Positions 1-10,121 of a stretch of DNA of 64,000 nt are shown piece after piece. Origin of the DNA: Candidatus Cloacimonadota bacterium. Lineage in GTDB: Bacteria; Muiribacteriota; UBA6191. The position numbers and the translations under genes are program-made. Below the pieces are notes generated by a model. That model did not search any database. It was not told where the DNA came from and saw only the letters and a list, made by a program, of their open reading frames with translations. The stretch lies in assembly GCA_023954715.1 (NCBI GenBank), contig JAGSHD010000006.1, positions 62,001-126,000 of the forward strand, given 5' to 3'. Position 1 is the first letter of the stretch, and each line of letters begins with the position of its first letter.

Positions 1-1
1 T

Positions 2-331
2 ACCTCTAACTGGATTGACCATAAAGCTAAAGGTGTACAAATATCTTACTTATGGGGAGTAACTTCTGATAATAACTTAAACGGATCATTTATCAAGTTG
101 CCTTCTTCTTTCAAAGGTAAAATTGTCTCTAACAGTGATACTTTTAAAGCCATAGTTATAAAAGGACCGCCAAATTACCAAAATAATCAATCAAAAAGAG
201 TCATACTAGAGACAGGCAGTTATTTTGGTTCTAATAAAAATAAAACTACCCATAAAATTGATTCTAGAGATGGTCACGAAACATTACTATATATCAGAAC
301 AAAAGGTTCATATACAGTTACATCCAATTAA
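2..331 (+). CDS. DUF4437 cupin-like protein, 3' fragment
   Basis: This reading frame is open from the left edge and ends at TAA 329-331, so only the last 109 codons are present and the start lies outside the window. The pattern YLWG, then a basic 'LPSSFKGKI' strand, then a short V-I-xG strand, 'GSYF' and a terminal 'ETLLYIRTKGSY' resembles the second half of DUF4437 (ChrR-like cupin) proteins. In those proteins a beta-barrel closes with a GSYF turn and a final L-Y-I strand. The function of DUF4437 proteins is not established, and I infer only the fold. An internal TTG at 98 could start a shorter ORF, but homology-like sequence continues upstream of it, so it is not the real start. Confidence 0.6.
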   Translation, partial: TSNWIDHKAKGVQISYLWGVTSDNNLNGSFIKLPSSFKGKIVSNSDTFKAIVIKGPPNYQNNQSKRVILETGSYFGSNKNKTTHKIDSRDGHETLLYIRTKGSYTVTSN

Positions 332-463
332 CCTGCTGAAATAGACTATTTCTAACTATCACCTCAGAAGTTTACTCTATCTTTCTCAATTCAACAGAAA
401 CATATACCAACATTATTCGTAACATATTAAAGAAATTAATTAACTTTTTATAAAGGACCCACA

Positions 464-1006
464 ATGAACAAACTTATTTTAGGCTTGGGGGCAAGTCTGT
501 TATTGGCTGCTACTAGTTTTGCTGATATTTTAATAACTGAAGCAGAAGTAACTAACATGAACTTTGTTAAACGTAAAGGTAGCTTTGTAGCTCCTGGCTC
601 TACCAACTTAGAGTCAGTCGTTTTAAAAGTCACTGACTGGAAACAAGGTGAAAAGTCAGAAGGTGATGATAAAGTTATTGAAATGATTGAATCAGGAAAT
701 ATTCAAGTAGAGCATGAATGGGGTAAAAACATGATTAGTAGTGGTTTTATGCCAAACCACAACTACAAGTTTTTAAGAAGTCACCGACTTTGGTTTACAA
801 ATAAAACTCGAGTTAAACTCAAAGTAACTGGCTCACTAAATTATGACAAAGGCCATGATCCTCACGGACATTATAAAGGTATGATTGTTATCCTTAAAGA
901 CATGACATACACCAGTAGAAAAGGCACAATGACCTGCGATGAACGCTGTGTAACAGAAAAAGCAAATGCCAAAAGAAATTTTGATGCACTGTATGATGGT
1001 GAGTAA
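464..1006 (+). CDS. small exported protein of unknown function
   Basis: A 180-residue protein begins with a typical signal peptide: Met-Asn-Lys, a hydrophobic stretch and a cleavage-like A-T-S-F-A around residue 20. It is therefore probably periplasmic or secreted. The start ATG has a good ribosome site (AAAGGA, about 7 bases upstream). The mature part is charged and rich in beta-strand-like segments. It carries a His cluster (D-H-G-H-type residues near 130) and two cysteines near the C-terminus (T-C-D-E-R-C) that could form a disulfide. I do not recognise a family. A strong intrinsic terminator 65 bases downstream suggests a monocistronic unit. Confidence 0.75.
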   Translation: MNKLILGLGASLLLAATSFADILITEAEVTNMNFVKRKGSFVAPGSTNLESVVLKVTDWKQGEKSEGDDKVIEMIESGNIQVEHEWGKNMISSGFMPNHNYKFLRSHRLWFTNKTRVKLKVTGSLNYDKGHDPHGHYKGMIVILKDMTYTSRKGTMTCDERCVTEKANAKRNFDALYDGE

Positions 1007-1071
1007 CTAACAGTTTTGCAATTGTTCAGGTGCCTTCTTCGATAACTATCGAGGACCACACAATTTTTGAA

Positions 1072-1108
1072 AAAGACCAACTCAATTTATTGAGCTGGTC
1101 TTTTTTTA
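1072..1108 (+). terminator. intrinsic terminator after the small exported protein
   Basis: AAAGACCAACTCAA and TTGAGCTGGTCTTT form a 14-pair stem with one A/G mismatch around a TTTA loop, followed by a T run. It lies 65 bases after the stop codon at 1006 and is oriented to end plus-strand transcription. Confidence 0.85.
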
Positions 1109-1136
1109 TACGTAAAGACAAAATCTCAATAAACGC

Positions 1137-1168
1137 AAAAAAACTCGCTTAAAAAGCGAGTTTTTTTT
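1137..1168 (-). terminator. intrinsic terminator of tRNA-Lys (works both ways)
   Basis: AAAACTCGCTT and AAGCGAGTTTT form a perfect stem with a 3-base loop. It is flanked by an A run on the left and a T run on the right, so it can act on both strands. It lies directly downstream of the minus-strand tRNA. Confidence 0.85.
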
Positions 1169-1173
1169 AAGAG

Positions 1174-1246
1174 TGAGCCGCATAGGGATCGAACCTATGA
1201 CAACTTGATTAAAAGTCAAGTGCTCTACCAACTGAGCTAGCGGCCC
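1174..1246 (-). tRNA. tRNA-Lys (anticodon UUU)
   Basis: The reverse complement folds as a complete cloverleaf. The acceptor is GGGCCGC pairing with GCGGCTC, with one G-T pair. The D arm carries AGCTCAGTTGGTAGAGC, and the anticodon stem CTTGA/TCAAG has loop CTTTTAA, giving anticodon TTT. The T arm contains GGTTCGATCCC. The discriminator base is A and no CCA is encoded, so CCA must be added after transcription. The anticodon assigns lysine. A terminator follows within 6 bases. Confidence 0.97.
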
Positions 1247-1490
1247 TCTTGAATGGAATGTATATTAAAGTAAAAGTATGACGATTGCAAGAACTATTTT
1301 ATTTATTTTTTGTTTACTTGTTTTATTCCAAGTTCATTCTTATTAAATTGCTTCATTAATTATGATTAAAAATGCTAGTTTTACTAGAAATACAATCTAA
1401 ACTTAAAGTACGTCTAAAAGGATTAGACAAACTTTTTACCATATCATTATTACTCAATCCTCAAAAATAAAAAAAAGATGAGTGCTAACA

Positions 1491-1518
1491 TTGAATTTTA
1501 CCTAAAATAGGATAAAAT
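1491..1518 (+). promoter_or_regulatory. candidate sigma70-type promoter of recCBD
   Basis: TTGAAT (1491-1496) and TAAAAT (1513-1518) are separated by 16 bases and match the -35/-10 consensus well. Transcription from here would start near 1525 and give a leader of about 40 bases before the proposed recC start at 1567. Apart from this, the gap 1247-1566 is very AT-rich and shows no gene or strong structure. Confidence 0.4.
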
Positions 1519-1566
1519 TGCATGAGTATATTTAAAATCAATTTAATAAGTGGGTGAACTATCTCC

Positions 1567-4500
1567 ATTAACATATATTTTTCTAACCAACTCGAAGTTT
1601 TGTCTTCAAAACTATCTGAAAATATAAGTACCATGAGTCAAGATCCTTTTCTGGCTCCTAAAGTGATTATTCCTAATAAAAACCTTAGTAAGTGGCTTAA
1701 TTTACAACTCGCCACACAAGATGGCATCGCCATGAACCTTAATTTTGTTTTTTTAGAAATGGCATTATGGAATCAAGTGAGTTCAGTATTAAATCTAAAA
1801 GAAAAATATGAGCTCTTAGGAGCAGATACCATACAATTGATTGTTCAACAGGAGCTTCAACAAAATAACCCTGATTACCAAGTTTTTTCAGATTATATTC
1901 AAGAAAACTCTCTAGGATCCAGTAAACGATTCTCCCAGATCTGTGATCGACTAGCCTTTTTTCTACTTGAATATGAATACCACAGAATGGAAATGGTATA
2001 TGAGTGGCTAGACGAAAAGTTTAGCGATGATCCTTTACATAAAGGGATAGCAAAACTTTATGTCAATATTCGAAATCGACTCAAAAACACCAAACACCGC
2101 AGTTTGTTTCAACTTTCAGAAGATATTTTGAACGGTTCAGTCAACTCTACAATAGATAACAAAGAAACAATCCATGTTTTTGCCCTCTCTCAAATCTCTA
2201 AATTTCATATTGAACTGATTAGAAAACTGCAAAATTTTTGTAACTTTTGTATTTACACTATTAATCCATGTGCTGAATACTGGGAAGATGTGGAGTCTCC
2301 TAGTGAAAAGTCCTGGAAGAAACGTCTACAAAAAGACATGGCTCTTACTAATCAAGAGATCGAAGATGGTGAACTTGAAAACAATTTTGAAAATGAACTG
2401 GTGGCCTCTCTTGGTAAACCCGGTAGAGAAAATATAAAATTATTATGCGACCTTACAGGATATGACTTTGAAGATTTGTATGTTTTTAACTACGAAATAG
2501 ATAAATTTGATTTATTACATCAATTACAAGACGGTTTGTTAACTTTAAGTCAAGGAGATCATAGCTCCATCCAAGATCATAGTATTCAGATTTTTGAAGC
2601 CCAAAGCAAGATGCGTGAGTTTGAAATAATCTACGCTAGCATTGTCAAAAACTTACAAGACAATAAAGACCTATCCTTGCATGATATAGCTGTATTAGTG
2701 CCAAACGTGTCTGACTATCAAAGTATTATTATCAATACCTTTGAAAGACAAGATAATATATTATCCTATAATCTAGCAGATACATCCGCAGATCAAGAGA
2801 GTTTGCTAGCCAAAGGATTATCTAACTTTTTTCAAGTCATCAAAGAAGGACTCAATCGAGAGCGCTTAATTAAACTACTCGAAAACTCATCCATCCGAGA
2901 TCACTTTGATATAAATCAACAAAATTTAAAAGAGATCTTTAAATATATATTAGACCTTGGGATTTTCGAAAACGATATCCATAACATCACCCAAGGCTCA
3001 TTACACCAAAGATTAAAACAACTGCGCCTATCTAAAATTATGAAAGCATCCAATGGTTATGATGAAATTCAAAATAACTATGCAGGTACCATTCCAATCA
3101 ATCAAAAGTCTTTTACCCAAGATGATACTGTATCCAAATTTTCATTTTTTGTTGACCATTTGTTTCAATACATAGAAATTTTTCAATTTGATACCATTAC
3201 CATTGAGTCTCTTCTTGAAAAACTACAAGACTTTGTAAGAAACTTTTTTGACTTTTCAAATCATCAAGCAGAAGAAACTGTTTATAAAGAGGTCCATAAG
3301 CATCTATACCGAGCAAAACAACTTGAAATCGATTTAAAAGATCATTTAATCTTAAATCAAGAAACTTCTTTTGATTATATAGAGTCTTTTTTGAAAGGAA
3401 TCGCTAGTGGACGTGGTAACTATTTACTTGGTGGAATCACCATTGCATCATTACAACCGATGCGACCAATGCCGTATAAAATTGTATATGTAGCTGGACT
3501 AGAAGAAGGTAGTTTCCCTGGGGTTGAAATCAAATCGAGTTTGGATCTTAGATTAATCAAAAGAAGAATCGGAGACGTAAGTTTACCAGAACGAAACCGT
3601 TATCTGTTTTTAGAGCTTTTACATTGTGTTCGCGAAAAGCTCTATCTAAGCTATGTAGGCAAAAACCTTAAAAAAGACCAAGACTTAGAGCCAAGCTCTG
3701 TCATACAAGAGGTTATCTCCTGTCTTCAATCCTATATACAAGATGACTTTCAAGTAGTAAAAACAAAATTATCACCTTATTTGCCTGTCAGTAATCACCA
3801 GTTTAGTGACTTGTCCGATTCATTTTTTACAAGTGACCAGGCTATATCAGCCTTTCAAAACCAACAAGAAGCAATTACAAAAAATCTATTCGTAAAAGAC
3901 TTTTCATCTCAAAATATTGCAAGCGTAGAGGACAATAGGGAGGAGCTGACCTCTTACTCATTGCGTCATTTGGCTAAGTTCATTAAAAACCCCATAGAAA
4001 CCCTAGCTGATTTAAAATATGGAATCTCAAAATACCAAGACTCCTATCTAGAGCTTCACTCCAATTTGTACCCAGATTACAGCTTTGATTTTTTTGAAAG
4101 TTTTGAAGTTAAAAACTCTTTTATTACAGATACTGTCACTTCAAACCAAGACCTCTCTCATCAGGCCAATTATCATCAGTATTTGAGTCAAACAGGTAAA
4201 GGTCCAAGCTCATTTATTTTTCAATTTTTGAATCAGTTTAGTCTAAACCAATTAAAAGGTTTATCTGCTGAACTACAAAAATTAAGCAGTCATGACTTTT
4301 TTCATGTTTCTATTGGAGAAGACAGTATTGTAAACTCTAAAGTGAAAAGTCACTATTTTGACTCCCTAGAGTTTACTCAATTTCAAACTAAACTAACCGG
4401 TAGTTTACCCCTTTTTACTTATGATGACCACAGCGTTCATATAATTTGTCCACTATATGGCTCTGTAGGTGAAAACTCTAAGATTTATCCTTTGCTGTTT

Positions 4501-4917
4501 GTCTATGCCTTGTTATTGCATACCGATTGTACATTTATAAAAGATCAAACAATTTGTAATATCCACTTTGTTACTTCAACAGAAGTTACCCACCAAATTT
4601 TTGCTATCGACAAATTCAAACCACAGCAGATATTTAATAATTTATTGTTAGAATTTTTCGATCCAGAGTCTGTCCATTTAGATCTAAACCTAAACAGGGC
4701 TGTCTATGGCTTTTTATCTAGTATTAAAGCCAATCATATATGCAACAATGAAGACTGCTGCCCAATAGAATTTACCAAAAATTATCAAAAATACGTTAAT
4801 GATTTAGACAAGTCCAACTATAATGGACTCTTTGTTAAAGATAAGGGAGATCAATTGTTGCAACGTGCCTTTAAAAGGTTCAAACCTTTTTATACAGAAG
4901 TAAAGAAGGGGAAATAA
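1567..4917 (+). CDS. recC: RecBCD enzyme subunit RecC (ATT start proposed)
   Basis: RecC is the Chi-recognising scaffold subunit of RecBCD and acts in the cytoplasm on double-strand ends. It has the fold of a dead UvrD-like helicase. Here the centre-to-C half shows a typical RecC block: G-I-T-I-A-S-L-x-P-M-R, then V-A-G-L-E-E-G-S-F-P, then R-Y-L-F-L-E-L-L and L-Y-L-S-Y-V-G. The first ATG/GTG/TTG in frame is TTG 1600, but it would cut off the N-terminal strand. In-frame codons from ATT 1567 read I-N-I-Y-F-S-N-Q-L-E-V-L, matching the family start (V-Y-H-S-N-x-L-D-V-L in E. coli). An in-frame TGA lies at 1555, and GGGTGA at 1552-1557 can serve as ribosome site 9 bases upstream. I therefore propose ATT initiation, giving about 1116 residues, near the E. 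coli length. The stop abuts the recB start. Confidence 0.9.
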   Translation: MNIYFSNQLEVLSSKLSENISTMSQDPFLAPKVIIPNKNLSKWLNLQLATQDGIAMNLNFVFLEMALWNQVSSVLNLKEKYELLGADTIQLIVQQELQQNNPDYQVFSDYIQENSLGSSKRFSQICDRLAFFLLEYEYHRMEMVYEWLDEKFSDDPLHKGIAKLYVNIRNRLKNTKHRSLFQLSEDILNGSVNSTIDNKETIHVFALSQISKFHIELIRKLQNFCNFCIYTINPCAEYWEDVESPSEKSWKKRLQKDMALTNQEIEDGELENNFENELVASLGKPGRENIKLLCDLTGYDFEDLYVFNYEIDKFDLLHQLQDGLLTLSQGDHSSIQDHSIQIFEAQSKMREFEIIYASIVKNLQDNKDLSLHDIAVLVPNVSDYQSIIINTFERQDNILSYNLADTSADQESLLAKGLSNFFQVIKEGLNRERLIKLLENSSIRDHFDINQQNLKEIFKYILDLGIFENDIHNITQGSLHQRLKQLRLSKIMKASNGYDEIQNNYAGTIPINQKSFTQDDTVSKFSFFVDHLFQYIEIFQFDTITIESLLEKLQDFVRNFFDFSNHQAEETVYKEVHKHLYRAKQLEIDLKDHLILNQETSFDYIESFLKGIASGRGNYLLGGITIASLQPMRPMPYKIVYVAGLEEGSFPGVEIKSSLDLRLIKRRIGDVSLPERNRYLFLELLHCVREKLYLSYVGKNLKKDQDLEPSSVIQEVISCLQSYIQDDFQVVKTKLSPYLPVSNHQFSDLSDSFFTSDQAISAFQNQQEAITKNLFVKDFSSQNIASVEDNREELTSYSLRHLAKFIKNPIETLADLKYGISKYQDSYLELHSNLYPDYSFDFFESFEVKNSFITDTVTSNQDLSHQANYHQYLSQTGKGPSSFIFQFLNQFSLNQLKGLSAELQKLSSHDFFHVSIGEDSIVNSKVKSHYFDSLEFTQFQTKLTGSLPLFTYDDHSVHIICPLYGSVGENSKIYPLLFVYALLLHTDCTFIKDQTICNIHFVTSTEVTHQIFAIDKFKPQQIFNNLLLEFFDPESVHLDLNLNRAVYGFLSSIKANHICNNEDCCPIEFTKNYQKYVNDLDKSNYNGLFVKDKGDQLLQRAFKRFKPFYTEVKKGK

Positions 4918-7900
4918 ATGTTAATATTAAACTCTCCTGATGATATCTCCTTAAGCCATCATGGACTCATTGAAGCATCTGCCGGAACAGGTAAAACCTA
5001 CACCATCGAAAACTTAGTTTTAAGAATCCTAAAAACAACTAATTTTGATCTATCCCAAATTCTTCTAGTTACTTTTACAGAAAAAGCAACAGGAGAATTA
5101 AAGTCAAGACTCCGAGCATGTATTCAAGATGCTATAAAAGAAAAAGGGATCGAAGCGCAGCTAAAAAATAAACTCATTCAAAATATTAGAGTCTTTGATC
5201 AAGCACCTATTTTTACAATCCATGGCTTTTGCCAACAAGTGTCCTCTGAATACTCTTTTGAAAACAGAACTCCCCTTTTAAATAACATAGTTTCTTCTCA
5301 AACTTTGTTTGAAGAAGCCTTTCACCATCTCATACAAACTAAGTTCGAAGACTCTTTTAAGCCAGTTGAGCAAATAGTTTTAGAGTTGTTGAACTTTGAA
5401 AAATGGAAAATAGAAAGTGACTTTATTAGTACTGGTTTATACTTTGATCTTAAGTCTATTTTCACTACTATAGAAAACTGTGACACGATGCAAATCGGTG
5501 ATCAGAAACCCTTGAAAAAAATAGATATAATCAACCAGCTACAATCCATCCAAATCAACATTGATAGCCAAAAGTCATATTTTAAACGTCTCATAAGCGG
5601 TCCAGATCTAGATGGACTAAAAGAAAAGGAGCAACTAAAACTAACTAACTTTTGCAATAATTTCATTGAAGAAAAATACTCCTTTTCTTATATAAACTCA
5701 GTAAAGGTACCAGGTCATAAAACAGCTACAAAATATATGACTAACTTAAATTTAGAGTGCCCTTATCAAAATATAGAAGACCTAAAAGCAGAGGTCAGCT
5801 CTCTAAAAACCAGTATCCATATTGTGATGGTTGAAATGTTAAAAACATACATTGATACCATCAAAATGGAAAGATCTCAAATTGTCTTTCAAGACATGTT
5901 AGTGAGATTAGAGAAGGCCTTAGAAGACCCTATTTTTGGTAAAGATTTAAAGATAAAATTACAAAAAAAGTACCAGCTTGCTCTAGTGGATGAGTTTCAA
6001 GATACAGATCCAATTCAATGGAACATTTTTAAAACAATATTCATAGATACCAAGCTTAACAACAAACTTTTGTTAGTTGGTGACCCTAAACAAGCCATTT
6101 ATAAGTTTCGTGGGGGGGATATCAATACTTATCTTGAAGCTAAAAATATAATTAAAGACCTATCTACTAAAGATCAAGCAAAGATCTACTCTTTAGGAAC
6201 CAATTATAGATCATCTTCTAAGCTGATTGAAATATTTAATCAATGCTTTTCTCCTGACTATGGAGATGAAAATTCGTTGTGGTTTGCACCAGATACTCAA
6301 GATAGTAAAAACATTAGTTACGACCATGTCAAAAGCCCACAAAATGACAATTTAGAAACTCTTGTATCAGATGATCGATCTGCTTTAAATCTCATCGAGT
6401 TTGAAGACTCGGACTCTAATTTGGGATCCGATGACTATCTGTTTCGTTGGTGTCAATTTATTAAAAATGAAATCAACTACCTATATAAAAACAGCCCTTT
6501 GGTTTATCAAAAAAATGGTAAAGATTCACAAAATGTATCTTTAAATGATATTTGTATTTTAACAAGAAGCTCAAAAATTGGTGAAACAATGGAGAAAATT
6601 CTGTTAGATGCTAATATTCCTGTTGCGTATTATAAGAGACAAAATCTCTACTCAAGTGAAATAGCCTTTCATTTGGAGTTATTGTTTTCATGTATTTTAG
6701 ACCCGAGTTTTGGCAACAAAAATGCACTCAAATTGACACCATTTTTTGACTTACAAGTATATAACAAGAGCGAAAGTCTATTTGAGAGTCCATCTTTCAA
6801 TGACTTTTTACACGAAAGTTTGGAGCTTTTAAATAATCACAAATGGGGTAAATTCAAAGAAAAACTACTCATTGAAACTAAATATATCCAACGTTATTGT
6901 CAAAAGATTGACTTTGATTTTAGTTTTAGTATTTTATCTCAAATTTTAGAGGAGTTAGAAGAGCTTGCCTATAGTGAAAACCTTGAGTTTTCTATGGTGC
7001 TATCTAGACTTAAAAAGTTTAGAGTTGATGGATCTGGTGGAGAAGATCTACATCGTTTAGCTACCGAAAAACCCAAAGTGCAAATCATGACTATGCACGT
7101 TTCTAAAGGTTTGGAGTTTCCTATCGTTTTTGTATTAGACAAGTTTTCAAAGTCTAAGCCCAATCGCTCCATAGGTAATTTATATTACGATTATGATTTA
7201 AAACAAAGAGTTTTTAATCTTGATAAAAAACATAATCAAAAACTCTTTGATCAACAAGAACAAGATGAAACCAAGCGATTATACTATGTAGCTTTAACAA
7301 GAGCCTCCCTTAGACTCTACCTACCATTAGCTCAACTTGCTCCAAAAGACTTACCTACACCTCTTAGAGGATGGCTTAGTAAACGTCTTCACAGTGTTTT
7401 TTCACAGGAGTCAAATCACGTTAGCTACCTCAATTATAATATGAGTCATCCACAAACGGATAGTAACGTTAATGAAAAGCTTATTCCAAGTAACTTTGAT
7501 TATCAAGTAGCCCAAGATCATCGAAACAAATCAATTGTAGCTACTTCATTTTCATCTCTATCTAGACGTATTAAAGGATTGCAAGAAGCAAAACAAGACA
7601 GTTTTTCATTGATAGAAACACAAGAGCACAAGGCAGATGAAGCCCATGAGACTTTAGATATTTTAAATTCTGAAGCACAAGAAACCACTCTCCCTAAAGG
7701 TGCACAAACCGGTACCATGTTACATGAGATTTTTGAAGAAACTGATTTTACATCAATTTTTTTAGATCAAGATATCCCGCAAAATACGAAGTTATTTATT
7801 AATAGTCAACTTCAATATTATGGGCTTGACATGGAGTTTTCAGACCAAATTAAAGAGATGATCAAAAACACTCTTTTTGCCTCTTTGGATTGTGTAAGTG

Positions 7901-8361
7901 ACGGTTTTCAACTACATCATCTGCAAGAGCAAGATAAATTAGTTGAAGCAGACTTTTGGGTTCCTAGTGACTTTGCTAAAGCTTTAGGCCGTAGTTCAAG
8001 AGCCGAGTACACACGAGGTGCAATCGATTTAATCTTTCGTGAAAATGACACATACTATATTTTAGATTGGAAATCAAACTTCTTAGAACAATATGATTCT
8101 GACTATTTGCAAGATAAAATGGTAGATGCTGGATATGATCTTCAATATTTAATCTACTCTTGGTGTTTTTTGAAATGGGCACATCTTCGGATCCCTAACT
8201 TTTCAAATGATCAATTTGGTGGAGTCATCTACTGTTTTTTAAGAGGAATGAAAGCCAATCAAAGTGATGGAGTGTTTTTTGAGTCTGGCTCTAGTCTTGG
8301 AGCACCAGAAGACCTATATCAAAAAATACAAAACAAATTAAACAAAGAAGTTAGTCAATGA
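4918..8361 (+). CDS. recB: RecBCD helicase-nuclease subunit RecB
   Basis: RecB is the 3'-5' helicase and only nuclease of RecBCD. It loads RecA after Chi. The 1147 residues include Walker A A-S-A-G-T-G-K-T (20-27), the UvrD-type D-E-F-Q-D-T Walker B, Q-A-I-Y-K-F-R-G-G-D, and motif V/VI sequences (T-M-H-V-S-K-G-L-E-F; L-Y-Y-V-A-L-T-R-A). The C-terminal nuclease core is intact: G-A-I-D (Asp1037) and D-W-K (Asp1050, Lys1052), which match E. coli D1067, D1080 and K1082. The ATG follows the recC stop directly, with an AAGGGGA ribosome site, so the two genes are translationally coupled. The last four bases overlap recD. Confidence 0.96.
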   Translation: MLILNSPDDISLSHHGLIEASAGTGKTYTIENLVLRILKTTNFDLSQILLVTFTEKATGELKSRLRACIQDAIKEKGIEAQLKNKLIQNIRVFDQAPIFTIHGFCQQVSSEYSFENRTPLLNNIVSSQTLFEEAFHHLIQTKFEDSFKPVEQIVLELLNFEKWKIESDFISTGLYFDLKSIFTTIENCDTMQIGDQKPLKKIDIINQLQSIQINIDSQKSYFKRLISGPDLDGLKEKEQLKLTNFCNNFIEEKYSFSYINSVKVPGHKTATKYMTNLNLECPYQNIEDLKAEVSSLKTSIHIVMVEMLKTYIDTIKMERSQIVFQDMLVRLEKALEDPIFGKDLKIKLQKKYQLALVDEFQDTDPIQWNIFKTIFIDTKLNNKLLLVGDPKQAIYKFRGGDINTYLEAKNIIKDLSTKDQAKIYSLGTNYRSSSKLIEIFNQCFSPDYGDENSLWFAPDTQDSKNISYDHVKSPQNDNLETLVSDDRSALNLIEFEDSDSNLGSDDYLFRWCQFIKNEINYLYKNSPLVYQKNGKDSQNVSLNDICILTRSSKIGETMEKILLDANIPVAYYKRQNLYSSEIAFHLELLFSCILDPSFGNKNALKLTPFFDLQVYNKSESLFESPSFNDFLHESLELLNNHKWGKFKEKLLIETKYIQRYCQKIDFDFSFSILSQILEELEELAYSENLEFSMVLSRLKKFRVDGSGGEDLHRLATEKPKVQIMTMHVSKGLEFPIVFVLDKFSKSKPNRSIGNLYYDYDLKQRVFNLDKKHNQKLFDQQEQDETKRLYYVALTRASLRLYLPLAQLAPKDLPTPLRGWLSKRLHSVFSQESNHVSYLNYNMSHPQTDSNVNEKLIPSNFDYQVAQDHRNKSIVATSFSSLSRRIKGLQEAKQDSFSLIETQEHKADEAHETLDILNSEAQETTLPKGAQTGTMLHEIFEETDFTSIFLDQDIPQNTKLFINSQLQYYGLDMEFSDQIKEMIKNTLFASLDCVSDGFQLHHLQEQDKLVEADFWVPSDFAKALGRSSRAEYTRGAIDLIFRENDTYYILDWKSNFLEQYDSDYLQDKMVDAGYDLQYLIYSWCFLKWAHLRIPNFSNDQFGGVIYCFLRGMKANQSDGVFFESGSSLGAPEDLYQKIQNKLNKEVSQ

Positions 8362-10121
8362 TTTCAAAGTCCTTTATACAACAACAATTAGCCACAAACG
8401 AAATTGAGCTAAACTTTGAGGCTATACAGTTAATCTGTGATCTTAGCAGCGATTTTGATGAAAGTGTTGAACTCAGTAATTTTTTGATTTTTATGTTTCA
8501 ATCATTAAACAATGGATCCGTTTGTTTAACTCTTTCCAAAAATCACCAGTTTGAAAGTGATGTAGATTGGGTCACATCCTTTTTACAAAAACTAAATGAT
8601 TTTGAGTCCTTAATCCATGAGGGTTACTCCCAACATCACCCTATTTTGTTTGAAGTCCTTGAAAACGGGTCCCATCGCTTTTTCTTTCATAAATATTTTA
8701 TGGATCGTAACGAAACTAGAGACTTACTAGTTAACCTTGCTAATAAAAATCTAAGTTCAACTTGCAATACGCAAGAAATAATCGATCAATTGTATCAAGA
8801 AGATTATGCCCTGCGTATCTCAAAAAATGGTTTACTCCTTGCCAGAGATCCATGGCAACTACAAGCTATAGAAAAATCTCTAACAAACGATTTTTTAATC
8901 ATTTCTGGAGGCCCTGGTACGGGTAAAACCTCTTTAATGGTAAATATTTTAAGAGGCTTAACTCAACTAGGTCTTAAAGACATACATCTGATTGCACCTA
9001 CAGGGCGAGCATCTCAAAGGATGACAGAAGCTCTTCGAGTCAACCTATCTACTATCTCAAATCCCTCTGCGGATGATCTATATCTTTTCAACGAAATAGA
9101 AGGAAAGACAATTCATAGATTGTTAAAAATGCGGGGTGATGGAGATTTTTTTTACAATGCAAAGCGACGCTTAAAGTCCCAAGTTATCGTTGTTGATGAA
9201 GTATCGATGATCGACGCTGATTTAATGTCTGCCCTATTATCTAGCCTAGATTTAAATCAAACGAAGTTAATTTTTTTAGGTGATAAAAACCAATTGCCAT
9301 CAGTACAAGCCGGAGCTGTATTTTCTGATTTGCTATCTATGAAAGAGCTAAGTACATCACTAATAGAGCTTCGAACAAGTTATCGATCCAAGCAAGTCAT
9401 TCAAAAATTTGCTAAAAGTATCAATTCTAAGGGTTATACTTGTGAAGATAGCTTTTTAAATGAGATTCCTGCACTTGGTGATGATCACTACTATTTTTTA
9501 AATGATCAAAAAAATGATACCAGAGAAAGTATTTTAAAGTCGTGGCTAAAACTATCTTATCTTAGCTCTCAGTGGACTGATTTGTTGGTAAAAGATGACC
9601 ATGAGTCCACCTTAATGCAAGCTTTTGATCAAGCCAAACAATTTCAGATCTTAACAGCTAGCAGACGAGGTAAGCTCGGCTGTGAAAACCTAAATCAATG
9701 GTGTATACAACAATTGCAGCCTAAATTGAGCCAAGGTCCTCTTTTTCATGGAGCAGTGATTTTAGTCAAAACTAATGACTACCAAAAAAAGCTTTTTAAT
9801 GGAGATACTGGTATTGTCTGGCAATCAAAGACAGGTGCAATTAGAGTGTACTTTCAGAGGGGAGATCAAATTATTAGTTTTTCTAGATCAGAACTCCCGC
9901 TTTGGGAGTACGGTTTTTGTATGACGGTTCACAAAGCGCAAGGGTGCGAGTTTGATCATGTATTATTTGTTATCTCTAACGCACCCTCAGACAAAATTTA
10001 TAATAAGCAACTAGTCTATACTGCAATTACTCGTGCTAAAAAGTCTGTTGGCGTATTAAGCAACCAAAAGCTCTTTGAAAAGGCTGTTAAGACTGCTGTG
10101 CATCGAGAGTCTTCTTTTTAG
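8358..10121 (+). CDS. recD: RecBCD helicase subunit RecD
   Basis: RecD is the fast 5'-3' motor of RecBCD. The 587-residue product has an N-terminal RecB-interacting region. Walker A follows as G-G-P-G-T-G-K-T (184-191). Walker B is V-V-D-E-V-S-M-I-D, followed by G-D-K-N-Q-L-P-S-V, and near the end V-H-K-A-Q-G-x-E-F and Y-T-A-I-T-R-A. Its ATG overlaps the recB stop (ATGA). The length fits the E. coli protein (608). It is a true RecBCD-type RecD because it lies with recB and recC. The stop overlaps by 4 bases the end of the convergent minus-strand gene, leaving no room for a separate terminator. Confidence 0.96.
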   Translation: MISKSFIQQQLATNEIELNFEAIQLICDLSSDFDESVELSNFLIFMFQSLNNGSVCLTLSKNHQFESDVDWVTSFLQKLNDFESLIHEGYSQHHPILFEVLENGSHRFFFHKYFMDRNETRDLLVNLANKNLSSTCNTQEIIDQLYQEDYALRISKNGLLLARDPWQLQAIEKSLTNDFLIISGGPGTGKTSLMVNILRGLTQLGLKDIHLIAPTGRASQRMTEALRVNLSTISNPSADDLYLFNEIEGKTIHRLLKMRGDGDFFYNAKRRLKSQVIVVDEVSMIDADLMSALLSSLDLNQTKLIFLGDKNQLPSVQAGAVFSDLLSMKELSTSLIELRTSYRSKQVIQKFAKSINSKGYTCEDSFLNEIPALGDDHYYFLNDQKNDTRESILKSWLKLSYLSSQWTDLLVKDDHESTLMQAFDQAKQFQILTASRRGKLGCENLNQWCIQQLQPKLSQGPLFHGAVILVKTNDYQKKLFNGDTGIVWQSKTGAIRVYFQRGDQIISFSRSELPLWEYGFCMTVHKAQGCEFDHVLFVISNAPSDKIYNKQLVYTAITRAKKSVGVLSNQKLFEKAVKTAVHRESSF

